A stretch of 16,288 nucleotides of DNA. Origin: an uncultured Sulfurovum sp. GTDB taxonomy: Bacteria > Campylobacterota > Campylobacteria > Campylobacterales > Sulfurovaceae. The DNA is taken from contig CACVAU010000080.1 in NCBI GenBank assembly GCA_902727915.1, positions 1 to 16,288 of the forward strand, in the 5' to 3' direction. Numbering within the stretch: the stretch's first letter is position 1; each line of letters opens with the position of its first letter. The translations under genes were made by a program, and so were the position numbers. The notes beneath the pieces are model-generated. The model was given only the letters and a program-made list of their open reading frames with translations. It was not told where the DNA came from and searched no databases. Shown here piece after piece: positions 6,824-13,937 of this stretch.

Positions 6824-8710
6824 TTAGTGATCCAATGCTTGACCAGCACCTGAAGGGAGACGGATATTTTCTACTAGATCCTGAATCTCTTGTGGTGGTG
6901 GTGGTGTAGCACGTGATACAAAGTAAGCCACTGCAAAGTGAATTATCATACCAACTGTACCAATACCTGTTGGTGCAATACCGAAGAGGTAATCTTCTTT
7001 AGATCCACCCATGAATACAAAGTACACAATGTAAACAAATGTAAATGTAAGACCAATTGACATACCTGCAATCGCACCTTCTTTGTTCATACGCTTATCA
7101 AATACACCCAAAATAATTACTGGGAAGAATGATGCAGCAGCTAAACCAAATGCAAATGCAACAACCTGAGCAACGAAACCTGGAGGGTTGATACCTAGAT
7201 AACCTGCAACTAAAATTGCTACAACGGCAGCACCTCTAGCTAATCTTAACTCTGATTTCTCAGTAAGTGTTGATTTTCCTGTTGCTTTATCTTTCATAAT
7301 TACTTGACCGAATAAGTCATGTGAAATTGATGAAGAAATAACAAGTAATAATCCTGCTGCTGTTGAAAGTGCTGCTGCAAGTCCACCAGCTGCCATAAGT
7401 GCAATTACCCATCCTGGTAAGTTAGCAATTTCTGGGTTAGCAAGTACCATAATATCTCTATCAACATAAATCTCATTAGCTACACCATTGTTAGCTTTAA
7501 GTTCTGCTTCTGTTGGAGCACCTTTACCATTAGTAGTAAGTCTATGTCCATCTTCAGCTGTTTTAGTACCATCAAACGCTGGTTTACCAGCAAATGCAGC
7601 ACCGTTAGCATATTGGATTTTACCATCGCCATTTCTATCATTCCATGCTAGTAGTCCACCTTGTTCCCAAGTTTTGAACCAGTTACCATCATTAGTAGTT
7701 CCATCTGCTTTTTTAAGTTCACCGTTAACAAATTGTTTATAGTCAACATTTTGAACGTTTGCAATAAGGTTTACTCTTGAGAATGCTGCTACTGAAGCAA
7801 TAGTTGTATACATAATAGCAATAAATACTAAAGCCCAACCAGCAGAGATTCTTGCATCTTTAACAGTTGGAACTGTAAAGAATCTAACAATAACGTGTGG
7901 AAGACCAGCTGTACCAGCCATAAGTACGATAGTTAACATAAACATGTTAAAGATTGATCCTGGTTCTGTATAGTTGTTGAAACCTAAATCATTAACCGAT
8001 TGATCAAGTGCATGTAATAAGAATGTGCCTTGTTCTATGGTTTGAACCCCATTGTTAAACTCGAATGCCGTTTGTCCAAACATACCTGCTTGTGGTAAGA
8101 ATGTATCAGTTACCTGTAGTGAAAGGAAGATAGCTGGTACAGTAAATGCAAAAATCATAACTACATACTGTGCAACCTGAGTATAAGTAATACCCTTCAT
8201 ACCACCAAGTACAGAGTAAATAAATACAATACCCATACCAAGCATAACACCTGTGTTTACATCAACTTGTAAGAAACGTGAGAATACAATACCAACACCA
8301 CGCATTTGACCAGCAACGTACGTAAATGAGATAAAGATAACAGCTACAACAGCTACTGTTCTTGCAACGTCAGAGTAATATCTGTCACCAACAAAATCAG
8401 GTACTGTAAACTTACCAAACTTTCTCAAGTAAGGAGCAAGTAACATAGCTAGTAGTACGTAACCACCAGTCCAACCCATAAGGTAAGCACCACCATCACT
8501 ACCTTTAAAGGCAATAATACCAGCAAGTGAAATAAATGAAGCAGCAGACATCCAGTCAGCAGCTGTTGCCATACCGTTAGCTACTGGAGGAACACCACCA
8601 CCTGCTACGTAAAACTCTTTTGTTGAACCAGCTTTAGCCCAAATTGCAATACCAATGTAGATTGCAAATGTAATACCTACAAATAGATAAATTAAACTTT
8701 GTAATTCCAT
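6824..8710 (-). CDS. Sodium:solute symporter large subunit (VC_2705 / ActP-like, probable acetate/carboxylate permease)
   Basis: A 628-residue inner-membrane symporter of the SSS family (TC 2.A.21) that imports a small organic acid with Na+. Many hydrophobic segments run across the protein. Family landmarks include the N-terminal WAKAGSTKEFYVAGGG and ADWMSAASF, GTAGLPHVIVRFF at about 266-278, and AAALSTAAGLLLVISSSISHD at about 445-465. The N-terminal region resembles ActP. The pairing with a DUF4212 small subunit places it in the VC_2705-type subfamily rather than with the YjcH-partnered E. coli ActP. It is longer than classic ActP because of a roughly 120-residue hydrophilic loop (about 312-432) containing DRNGDGKI, an EF-hand-like calcium loop. 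The ATG at 8710 follows GGGAG, 9 bases after the DUF4212 gene. Acetate is inferred from nearby acs; related acids are possible. Confidence 0.87.
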   Translation of the reverse strand: MELQSLIYLFVGITFAIYIGIAIWAKAGSTKEFYVAGGGVPPVANGMATAADWMSAASFISLAGIIAFKGSDGGAYLMGWTGGYVLLAMLLAPYLRKFGKFTVPDFVGDRYYSDVARTVAVVAVIFISFTYVAGQMRGVGIVFSRFLQVDVNTGVMLGMGIVFIYSVLGGMKGITYTQVAQYVVMIFAFTVPAIFLSLQVTDTFLPQAGMFGQTAFEFNNGVQTIEQGTFLLHALDQSVNDLGFNNYTEPGSIFNMFMLTIVLMAGTAGLPHVIVRFFTVPTVKDARISAGWALVFIAIMYTTIASVAAFSRVNLIANVQNVDYKQFVNGELKKADGTTNDGNWFKTWEQGGLLAWNDRNGDGKIQYANGAAFAGKPAFDGTKTAEDGHRLTTNGKGAPTEAELKANNGVANEIYVDRDIMVLANPEIANLPGWVIALMAAGGLAAALSTAAGLLLVISSSISHDLFGQVIMKDKATGKSTLTEKSELRLARGAAVVAILVAGYLGINPPGFVAQVVAFAFGLAAASFFPVIILGVFDKRMNKEGAIAGMSIGLTFTFVYIVYFVFMGGSKEDYLFGIAPTGIGTVGMIIHFAVAYFVSRATPPPPQEIQDLVENIRLPSGAGQALDH

Positions 8711-8719
8711 ATTGTCTCC

Positions 8720-8974
8720 CTATTCACTAACGCCGTATTTTTCATCAATTTTTCCCATTTTATATACATATACAAAGATAAGTACAACAAACGCGTAGAT
8801 TGAACCCTGTTGAGCAAACCAAAAACCTAGTTTAACTCCTGAAATCTCGATAGCATTAAGTTGATTGATAAACAATACTCCTGCCCCTAAAGAAACAATA
8901 AACCATACTACTAGTAATCCTAGAATGGTTTTAATGTTTTCTTGCCAATATGCCTGTGCTTTTTCTGCATCCAT
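8720..8974 (-). CDS. DUF4212 small subunit of the sodium:solute symporter
   Basis: An 84-residue membrane protein (86 if the ATG at 8980 is used). It has a hydrophilic N-terminus with the family's AYWQENIKT motif, two transmembrane helices at about residues 18-38 and 54-74, and a charged C-terminus. DUF4212 proteins are the conserved small partner of VC_2705-type symporters, comparable in role to YjcH for ActP. I prefer the second ATG, 8974-8972, because the AGGA ribosome binding site is 8 bases from it and only 2 from the first ATG. It is packed between the porin, whose stop is just upstream, and the symporter 9 bases downstream, so the three genes form one operon. Confidence 0.88.
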   Translation of the reverse strand: MDAEKAQAYWQENIKTILGLLVVWFIVSLGAGVLFINQLNAIEISGVKLGFWFAQQGSIYAFVVLIFVYVYKMGKIDEKYGVSE

Positions 8975-8988
8975 TTTCATTTTCCTTT

Positions 8989-10305
8989 TTAAAAGTTGTA
9001 ATTAGCGATTATACGATACTCATCCCAATCTAATCCTGATACGAAGTCTCTTGGATAGTTGGCTCTAAGTCTTAGATTTAAGTTTTTAATACCTGCTGGG
9101 TTGTATTGAATGTCAAAACCAGACTCTGTTGCTTTATTGTTAGCACCTACAGTAGAGTTTGCACCAACATCAAAAGATGCATAATATCCAGTTGCTTTTA
9201 CATCTGTTCCTGTATTTTTAAAGTTATACGTTGCAGCTACTTTAGTAGTATCCGTATCAGCAAAGAACATGTGACGTGTTACCATTCCTTGTGTAAATGC
9301 TGGAATTCCACCCCATGCAGCGACAACACCACCATTTGTAGTATTTGTAGTTGTACCAGTATGACTACCTGTTGTAGAGTAAGCTACATACGCACTTAAA
9401 GCACCAGTACTTCCACCCAGTTTTGCAGCAACATATTTACTGTCAACATCACCAAGTAGTTTATCACCCATATCACTTTGACTAATTGCTTGTGCAGATA
9501 CTTTCATTTTCGCACTTCCTGCAGCAAACCCATAATCACCTTGCAGGTAAATTGTGTTTAAGATGTCATGTGCCATGTAATCCCATGCTTGAAGTTTAAG
9601 ACCTGGAACACCTGTATAGGTTGCTGATACGATTGATACACCAGCTGTATCTTTACCACCAGCTGTAAGATTTCCAATATTGATAAACTTATTACTGGTG
9701 TTGTTTAAACCATAACCACCTTGAAGTCCTAGTTGACTACTCGGACCATAAGCATTAGAGAAAGTACCATATGCCATTTTGCTAACATGACCAGCAAAAA
9801 TCTTAGTGTTTTCAACATCAGTATTAGTTAGAATTCCTGCTTCAGAAAGGTTTGGAAGCATTCTTGCATCATCTGTTCCTAAGAAAGGGGTATTTAGTTT
9901 TTGACGACCAACTTTAATAGCTGTTTTACCTGTTTTGTATTGTAGGTATGCTTCACCTAAAATACTATATCCTTCAGCACCTTCACCAAATAATGTAGGG
10001 TTTCTATCAGCAGGAGCTTCACCTGGTGAATTTAGTCCAAAGATACCATTGGTTGTATACAAAGCTGTACCAAGGCTTAGCCCATTAATAGGTGCTGTTT
10101 CAAACTTAAGATGTCCTCCAGCTGCCCATGCTTTATTGTGACGTGTACTAGTTGCATGTGTTCCAGCTCTTTCTCTATCAATATAGAATGATCTAATTTG
10201 TCCAGATGTTTTTCCATCTTTAAACGCATCTGCTAAAGTGTCGGCTGCTACAGCACTGCTTGATAACAAACCGATTGTTACCATACTAAATGTTAGTTTT
10301 TTCAT
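8989..10305 (-). CDS. Outer-membrane porin, OprD/MOMP-like
   Basis: A 438-residue outer-membrane beta-barrel. The signal peptide is residues 1-20 (basic MKK, hydrophobic core, AVA-A cleavage site), giving a mature chain that begins ADTLADAF. The opening GQIRSFYIDRE, the KFETAPINGLSLGTALY strand, the repeated alternating strands and the terminal IIANYNF with C-terminal phenylalanine fit the OprD-type porins of Campylobacterota. It heads the operon with the DUF4212 and symporter genes, so it probably lets the same substrate cross the outer membrane. The ATG at 10305 has AAGGAG at the right distance. Its promoter carries four TGCTA copies. Asn- and Thr-rich loops near residues 310-325 are low complexity. 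Confidence 0.87.
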   Translation of the reverse strand: MKKLTFSMVTIGLLSSSAVAADTLADAFKDGKTSGQIRSFYIDRERAGTHATSTRHNKAWAAGGHLKFETAPINGLSLGTALYTTNGIFGLNSPGEAPADRNPTLFGEGAEGYSILGEAYLQYKTGKTAIKVGRQKLNTPFLGTDDARMLPNLSEAGILTNTDVENTKIFAGHVSKMAYGTFSNAYGPSSQLGLQGGYGLNNTSNKFINIGNLTAGGKDTAGVSIVSATYTGVPGLKLQAWDYMAHDILNTIYLQGDYGFAAGSAKMKVSAQAISQSDMGDKLLGDVDSKYVAAKLGGSTGALSAYVAYSTTGSHTGTTTNTTNGGVVAAWGGIPAFTQGMVTRHMFFADTDTTKVAATYNFKNTGTDVKATGYYASFDVGANSTVGANNKATESGFDIQYNPAGIKNLNLRLRANYPRDFVSGLDWDEYRIIANYNF

Positions 10306-10335
10306 TATTTCTCCTTATATATAATAACTCGTCTT

Positions 10336-10369
10336 AATTATGCAGTAGCAAAATAGCATTAGCATAGCA
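10336..10369 (-). promoter_or_regulatory. Promoter of the porin-symporter operon with four TGCTA repeats
   Basis: On the minus strand TGCTA occurs at 10369-10365, 10364-10360, 10358-10354 and 10350-10346. The first and third are 11 bp apart, and the third is followed by N11 and the -10 CATAAT (10342-10337). The layout matches the acs and NtrC-like regulator promoters. The predicted start is near 10330, with a leader of about 25 bases ending in AAGGAG. Confidence 0.7.
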
Positions 10370-10409
10370 GTGTAACTTTCAGGGCAAATATATCAAATAG
10401 AAATAAATA

Positions 10410-10432
10410 TATGAGTAGTTTTGTTACTCATA
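10410..10432 (-). terminator. Terminator of the histidine kinase-response regulator operon
   Basis: An 8-bp stem TATGAGTA / TACTCATA (10410-10417 and 10425-10432) begins 13 bases past the response-regulator stop and is followed on the minus strand by the T-rich ATATTTATTTC. It separates the two-component genes from the porin promoter. Confidence 0.55.
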
Positions 10433-10445
10433 AAAAATAAATGTA

Positions 10446-11108
10446 TTAGGTTTGTTTATGTAAAATATAGCCTACACCTTTAATATTTTCAATTAAATCT
10501 TCTTTGAGTACTTTTTTAACCCTATGCATTTCAGCTCGAATTGTCGCATTGTCTACATGGCTATCTTCCCATACATAGTGATGTAACATTTTAAAGTCAA
10601 CAATTTTATCAATATGTTTAACGAGAAGATTAATAACTTGTGCTTGTCTGAGTGTAAGATGTTGTTCTTGTGCATCAAAGAATAGGCGTTCACTTTTGAG
10701 ATCATAACTATAGATTTTACTTATCTTAATACAATCTTTAGCACGAATATCAGCAACTTTTAAAATACGTTCTATGTGAAGGGTTAACTCTTTTAAGTGG
10801 AAGGGTTTCTTTAAATAATCATAACATCCTAGTTTATAAGCTTGTGAAATCTGCTCAATTTCAGTAATAGCTGAAATAAAAATAGTAGGTATAAATAATT
10901 TATTTTTTTGTAACTTTTCCAATAAAGAGAGTCCATTAAGAGAAGGTACATTTATATCAAATATAAATAAATCATAGGCATTTTCTTTAATATGTTGGTA
11001 AGCTTCTTCTCCATCTTCAAAAGCCTCAACAATGTAGCCTGTATCTTCTAAATACTCAACAATAGCCCCCTGAAGCATAATTTCATCTTCTAACAATAAA
11101 ACTTTCAT
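10446..11108 (-). CDS. OmpR/PhoB-family response regulator
   Basis: A 220-residue transcription factor. The receiver domain (1-118) has acidic residues E7 and D8, phosphoacceptor D51 (FIFDINVPSLNG), S79 in the switch position and K101 in KKPF, so it is a complete phosphorylatable receiver. Residues about 125-218 form a winged helix of the OmpR/PhoB class (LTLRQAQVINLLVKH, then RAEMHRVKKVLKED as recognition helix and GVGYILHK as wing). It starts 2 bases after the kinase gene, with AAAGGA as ribosome binding site, so the pair are cognate partners. Regulators of this class bind 11-bp-spaced direct repeats overlapping -35. Exactly such repeats lie at the porin, acs and NtrC-like regulator promoters, so I infer that it activates them. 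Confidence 0.92.
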   Translation of the reverse strand: MKVLLLEDEIMLQGAIVEYLEDTGYIVEAFEDGEEAYQHIKENAYDLFIFDINVPSLNGLSLLEKLQKNKLFIPTIFISAITEIEQISQAYKLGCYDYLKKPFHLKELTLHIERILKVADIRAKDCIKISKIYSYDLKSERLFFDAQEQHLTLRQAQVINLLVKHIDKIVDFKMLHHYVWEDSHVDNATIRAEMHRVKKVLKEDLIENIKGVGYILHKQT

Positions 11109-11110
11109 GA

Positions 11111-12679
11111 TTATCCTTTAAATACATAAGTGAATATAGTAGTATCAATATCTGATTCTACTTCGACAGTAACTAAATTTTTCTTACAAATAGAAGAAAC
11201 TATTTCTAAACCAAGTCCAAAACCACTCTCTACAATATCTTTTCGATAAAAAGGTTCAAAAATTGATTCTGTATCCTCGATTTGAGATGAGTTGGTTGCA
11301 AATTTTAACACAATTTGATTAGATATTGTTTCTAAAATTACAACAATATTACTGTGTTTTTGAGCATATTTTATGGCATTGGATAGGTTATTATCGATAA
11401 CTCTTTGTAACTCTAACGCATTAAACATTAAAACAATTCCTTTTTCTACTTTTATAATAATTTTACGTTTATTTCCCAGTGCTATTTCTTCAAAAAAGTC
11501 AACTCTGCTATTTAAAAAATCACTAAAATTTAGGCATTCTTTTTCATAAACAAATCTATCTTTCTTAACCATATAGCCTAAGTCATCATAAATATAAGCA
11601 ATCATTTTACTACCTGCTTCTATTTTAGATAAATATTTATTTTCCCCAAATTTCATTTTGAAAATGTCAAGATGTGTCATAATAACAGCGAGTGGGGTAT
11701 TGATTTCATGGATTGAGTGTCTAATAAAACTATCTTGTTTTTCCAGTAGATAATTTAAATCTTCTGTTTTTTGTGCTACTTTTTGTTCAAGAGAGAGATT
11801 CATGTCTTCAAGCTTCTCTTTTTGTTTATGGATTTCACTTACCATATTGTTGATGTATTGAACCATATTTTTTAAATGACTGAGTGATATACTTTTTTCG
11901 TTAATTGAAATATGACTTTTTGATGCTTTTTGAAAAAAATTACTAAAGGTATCTATTTCTTTACGTATAATACGGTTAATAACAACAATAACCATGGCAC
12001 CAATAAGAAAAAGAACGATAATTAAAACAGCAATTTCTAGTAAGTAATATCGGAACCTTTCTTGCAGTATTATACGATCTCTATCGATAAGCTTTTCAAC
12101 TTCATCAAGATAAATACCTGTTCCAAGCATCCACCCCCATGGTTCAAATGCCATTGCATGCGATAATTTTAGTCCTTCTTTACCTGTTTTTGGTTTTCGC
12201 CAAGTGTATTCAAGAAAATCATCACTATGACTTTTGGCAATTTTGATTAAGGCTTCAATAACTTGAACACCATTAACATCTTTTATCTTATAAAGGTTTT
12301 GACCAATATCATAAGGCCAAACAGGGTCAGATATTTTAATGCCTGAAAAGTCATAGATAAAAATATAACCCGTGCCATCTTCTCTTCCATAAAGTTGTTC
12401 AATACTACTAATAACTTTTGCTTTTAATTCATTTTCACTAATTGTTTTGTGATTTTTTGCATATTCATAATTGATGTATTGAAGTACTCGATTGATATCA
12501 AACTTAACTGTTATTTTTTGTTTAGATATATAATCTTTTCGTAATGTTTTGGCATTTTTTTCAAAATCATTGTATTTTTTATAAATAACCAAAGTTGTAA
12601 AGATTAATGTAAACATAAACATGATGACCATCGCAATAACATGAATGCTAGTAATACTTTTATTTCGTAAAAAAGTCAT
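11111..12679 (-). CDS. Membrane sensor histidine kinase with extracytoplasmic single Cache domain
   Basis: A 522-residue sensor. Transmembrane helix 1 is at about 11-33 and helix 2 at about 212-237. Between them lies a periplasmic sCache_2-type domain; YIFIYD, GQNLYKIKDVNGVQV, FLEYTWRKP and PWGWMLGTGIYLDEV are typical of it. Such domains bind small carboxylates. A coiled coil at about 283-312 leads to the phosphorylation site H324 in HEINTP, then the N box N431-N434 (NNLSNAIKYA) and the G2 box GFGLGLEIV at 486-494. The G1 box is degenerate: where D-x-G is usual it reads ATNSSQIED. It is the first gene of the operon with the response regulator and sits beside carboxylate uptake and activation genes, so it may sense acetate or a similar acid. 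The ligand is inferred. Confidence 0.9.
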   Translation of the reverse strand: MTFLRNKSITSIHVIAMVIMFMFTLIFTTLVIYKKYNDFEKNAKTLRKDYISKQKITVKFDINRVLQYINYEYAKNHKTISENELKAKVISSIEQLYGREDGTGYIFIYDFSGIKISDPVWPYDIGQNLYKIKDVNGVQVIEALIKIAKSHSDDFLEYTWRKPKTGKEGLKLSHAMAFEPWGWMLGTGIYLDEVEKLIDRDRIILQERFRYYLLEIAVLIIVLFLIGAMVIVVINRIIRKEIDTFSNFFQKASKSHISINEKSISLSHLKNMVQYINNMVSEIHKQKEKLEDMNLSLEQKVAQKTEDLNYLLEKQDSFIRHSIHEINTPLAVIMTHLDIFKMKFGENKYLSKIEAGSKMIAYIYDDLGYMVKKDRFVYEKECLNFSDFLNSRVDFFEEIALGNKRKIIIKVEKGIVLMFNALELQRVIDNNLSNAIKYAQKHSNIVVILETISNQIVLKFATNSSQIEDTESIFEPFYRKDIVESGFGLGLEIVSSICKKNLVTVEVESDIDTTIFTYVFKG

Positions 12680-12715
12680 TTTTATTATCTCTTCTCCATT
12701 TTAGTCCTAAAAAAC

Positions 12716-12721
12716 AGTATA
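12716..12721 (-). promoter_or_regulatory. Probable -10 of the histidine kinase operon
   Basis: TATACT on the minus strand, in the context TTTAGCTATACT, 36 bp upstream of the kinase ATG. There is no convincing -35, as is normal for Campylobacterota sigma70 promoters. No TGCTA repeats are present, so the two-component operon does not appear to be autoregulated by the same site. Confidence 0.45.
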
Positions 12722-12770
12722 GCTAAATTTTAACTATAATTATATGTTCTATTAATATTTTCCTTTAAAT

Positions 12771-12781
12771 TATGGTACACT
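12771..12781 (+). promoter_or_regulatory. Possible -10 of the HdeD-like gene
   Basis: Overlapping hexamers TATGGT (12771) and TACACT (12776) lie 27 to 37 bp before the ATG at 12808, in the region divergent from the kinase operon. Neither is a strong match and no -35 stands out. Confidence 0.3.
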
Positions 12782-12807
12782 ACAGCGATTAATTTTGAAG
12801 GACAATT

Positions 12808-13344
12808 ATGTGGAATATCCCAGAAAATAAAGACCGTTTAGGGGTCTATGCTAAAAATGCTCAAAAAGCAGCATTTTTTCAAATAGGTATAGGAGTGATT
12901 GGAATTATTTATCCACTCCTTACGGGTCAAGTAACCTTAGTATTCTTGTCACTTTTATTTTTAACCAGTGGTTTTGCTTTAGGTTATTTTACTTATATCA
13001 CTAAAAGTAATGATACTAAGGTAATACGTAAAAGTATTTTACTTATTTTACTGGCATTTTTAATGAACATGTCTACCTTTATTGGTGTCTTGTCATTGGG
13101 TGTTTTATTAGGGATTTATTTTTTTGGAGATGCCATTATTAATACACAGCTTTCTAAACATTTAAAGCATGATGGTGCTAAATATTGGCTTTTGGCAGCT
13201 GTTGTGGCTTTAGTTTTAGGTGTTTTTGTATTGTTGTTTTTACCACATCATCTGATATATTTGCTTGGAGCATTTATTGGTATTACCTATCTTTTTAATG
13301 GACTGGCCTTGTATCAAACTTCTAAAGTTTTTGAACTGGGTTAA
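12808..13344 (+). CDS. HdeD-like (DUF308) integral membrane protein
   Basis: A 178-residue protein with about six hydrophobic helices, near residues 17-37, 42-62, 73-90, 92-110, 127-145 and 148-170. They are arranged as repeated glycine-rich helix pairs (IGVIGIIYPLLTGQ, LLGAFIGITYLFNGLALYQ) typical of the HdeD/DUF308 family. In E. coli HdeD is linked to acid stress at high cell density; the biochemical role is unknown. The ATG has AAGGA five to seven bases upstream. It is the only plus-strand gene between the kinase operon and valS, and it converges on the next gene with 8 bp between stops. Acetate stress would be a tempting link to the neighbours, but nothing in the sequence proves it. Confidence 0.65.
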   Translation: MWNIPENKDRLGVYAKNAQKAAFFQIGIGVIGIIYPLLTGQVTLVFLSLLFLTSGFALGYFTYITKSNDTKVIRKSILLILLAFLMNMSTFIGVLSLGVLLGIYFFGDAIINTQLSKHLKHDGAKYWLLAAVVALVLGVFVLLFLPHHLIYLLGAFIGITYLFNGLALYQTSKVFELG

Positions 13345-13352
13345 TTATTGTT

Positions 13353-13850
13353 TTAATAAAAATAATGCATAGATAAGGTTAAATCACTTAAAGAGTTTAA
13401 ATCTTCTAGTTTTGATGTAGCCAAATATCTATATCCTAAATCAAAATCTAAAGAATCATTATAAATATAGGCAAGTCCTATATTAGGCCCATACACATAA
13501 CCTCTGTCTTTAAAAGAAGTTTGTTTACTCTCTTGTTCTATTGCTCCAAATGACAGACCAACATAGGGCTTAATGGGACTGTTTTTAAAAGAGTTAGTTA
13601 AAACGCCTGTATCTACTTGCGCAATAAAAGTTTGATAACGGGTATTTGATTTTTCTCCATAAGTGTAAGCGAGAGATGTTCGGTATTTTTTAGTTTGTGT
13701 TCCATATTTTATACCAATATTCGGTATTGAATCTCCTTCTATGAAAGAGTTAGCAGCTTGAATACCTATAAAAGAGTAAAGTTTATCAGCTGCAGGTAGC
13801 GATGTTGAAAGTAAAATTAATGATAAGTATAATGTATTAAAATTTTTCAT
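13353..13850 (-). CDS. Small outer-membrane beta-barrel protein
   Basis: A 165-residue precursor. Residues 1-20 or 21 form a signal peptide (KNF, leucine-rich core, LPAA cleavage). The mature part shows alternating strands ending in aromatic residues: KYRTSLAYTYG, IKPYVGLSFGAI, YVYGPNIGLAYIYN, LDFDLGYRYL. It ends SMHYFY, a typical beta-barrel terminal strand. It resembles small eight-strand outer-membrane proteins of the OmpA/OmpW size class, but no specific family is recognisable. There is no Shine-Dalgarno sequence; a TATAAT lies only 6 bases before the ATG, so the message may be leaderless. It converges on the HdeD-like gene and is probably monocistronic. Confidence 0.72.
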   Translation of the reverse strand: MKNFNTLYLSLILLSTSLPAADKLYSFIGIQAANSFIEGDSIPNIGIKYGTQTKKYRTSLAYTYGEKSNTRYQTFIAQVDTGVLTNSFKNSPIKPYVGLSFGAIEQESKQTSFKDRGYVYGPNIGLAYIYNDSLDFDLGYRYLATSKLEDLNSLSDLTLSMHYFY

Positions 13851-13856
13851 AAAAAC

Positions 13857-13862
13857 ATTATA
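13857..13862 (-). promoter_or_regulatory. Probable -10 immediately before the outer-membrane protein start
   Basis: A perfect TATAAT on the minus strand ends 6 bases before ATG 13850, so transcription would begin at or next to the start codon. No purine-rich ribosome binding site exists between them. Confidence 0.4.
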
Positions 13863-13911
13863 TCTTAAATAAACTTTAATTTTAAAACTTAAATTTTAAA
13901 ATAATTTTATA

Positions 13912-13927
13912 TAAAGAAGACTCTTTA
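13912..13927 (-). terminator. Weak stem-loop after the two-gene hypothetical operon
   Basis: A 6-bp stem TAAAGA / TCTTTA with a 4-base loop lies 10 bases past the stop at 13938, followed on the minus strand by an A/T-rich stretch. It is a candidate intrinsic terminator but has little G:C pairing. Confidence 0.3.
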
Positions 13928-13937
13928 GTAAGATTTT

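Noticed and set aside
7423..7442. A pair of TAGCA copies inside the symporter gene
   Set aside because: They are 15 bp apart rather than 11, lie within coding sequence and have no -10 at the right distance.
13344..13366. ATTATT/AATAAT inverted repeat between the convergent HdeD-like and outer-membrane genes
   Set aside because: It is a short, purely A/T stem in A/T-rich DNA; too weak to call a bidirectional terminator.
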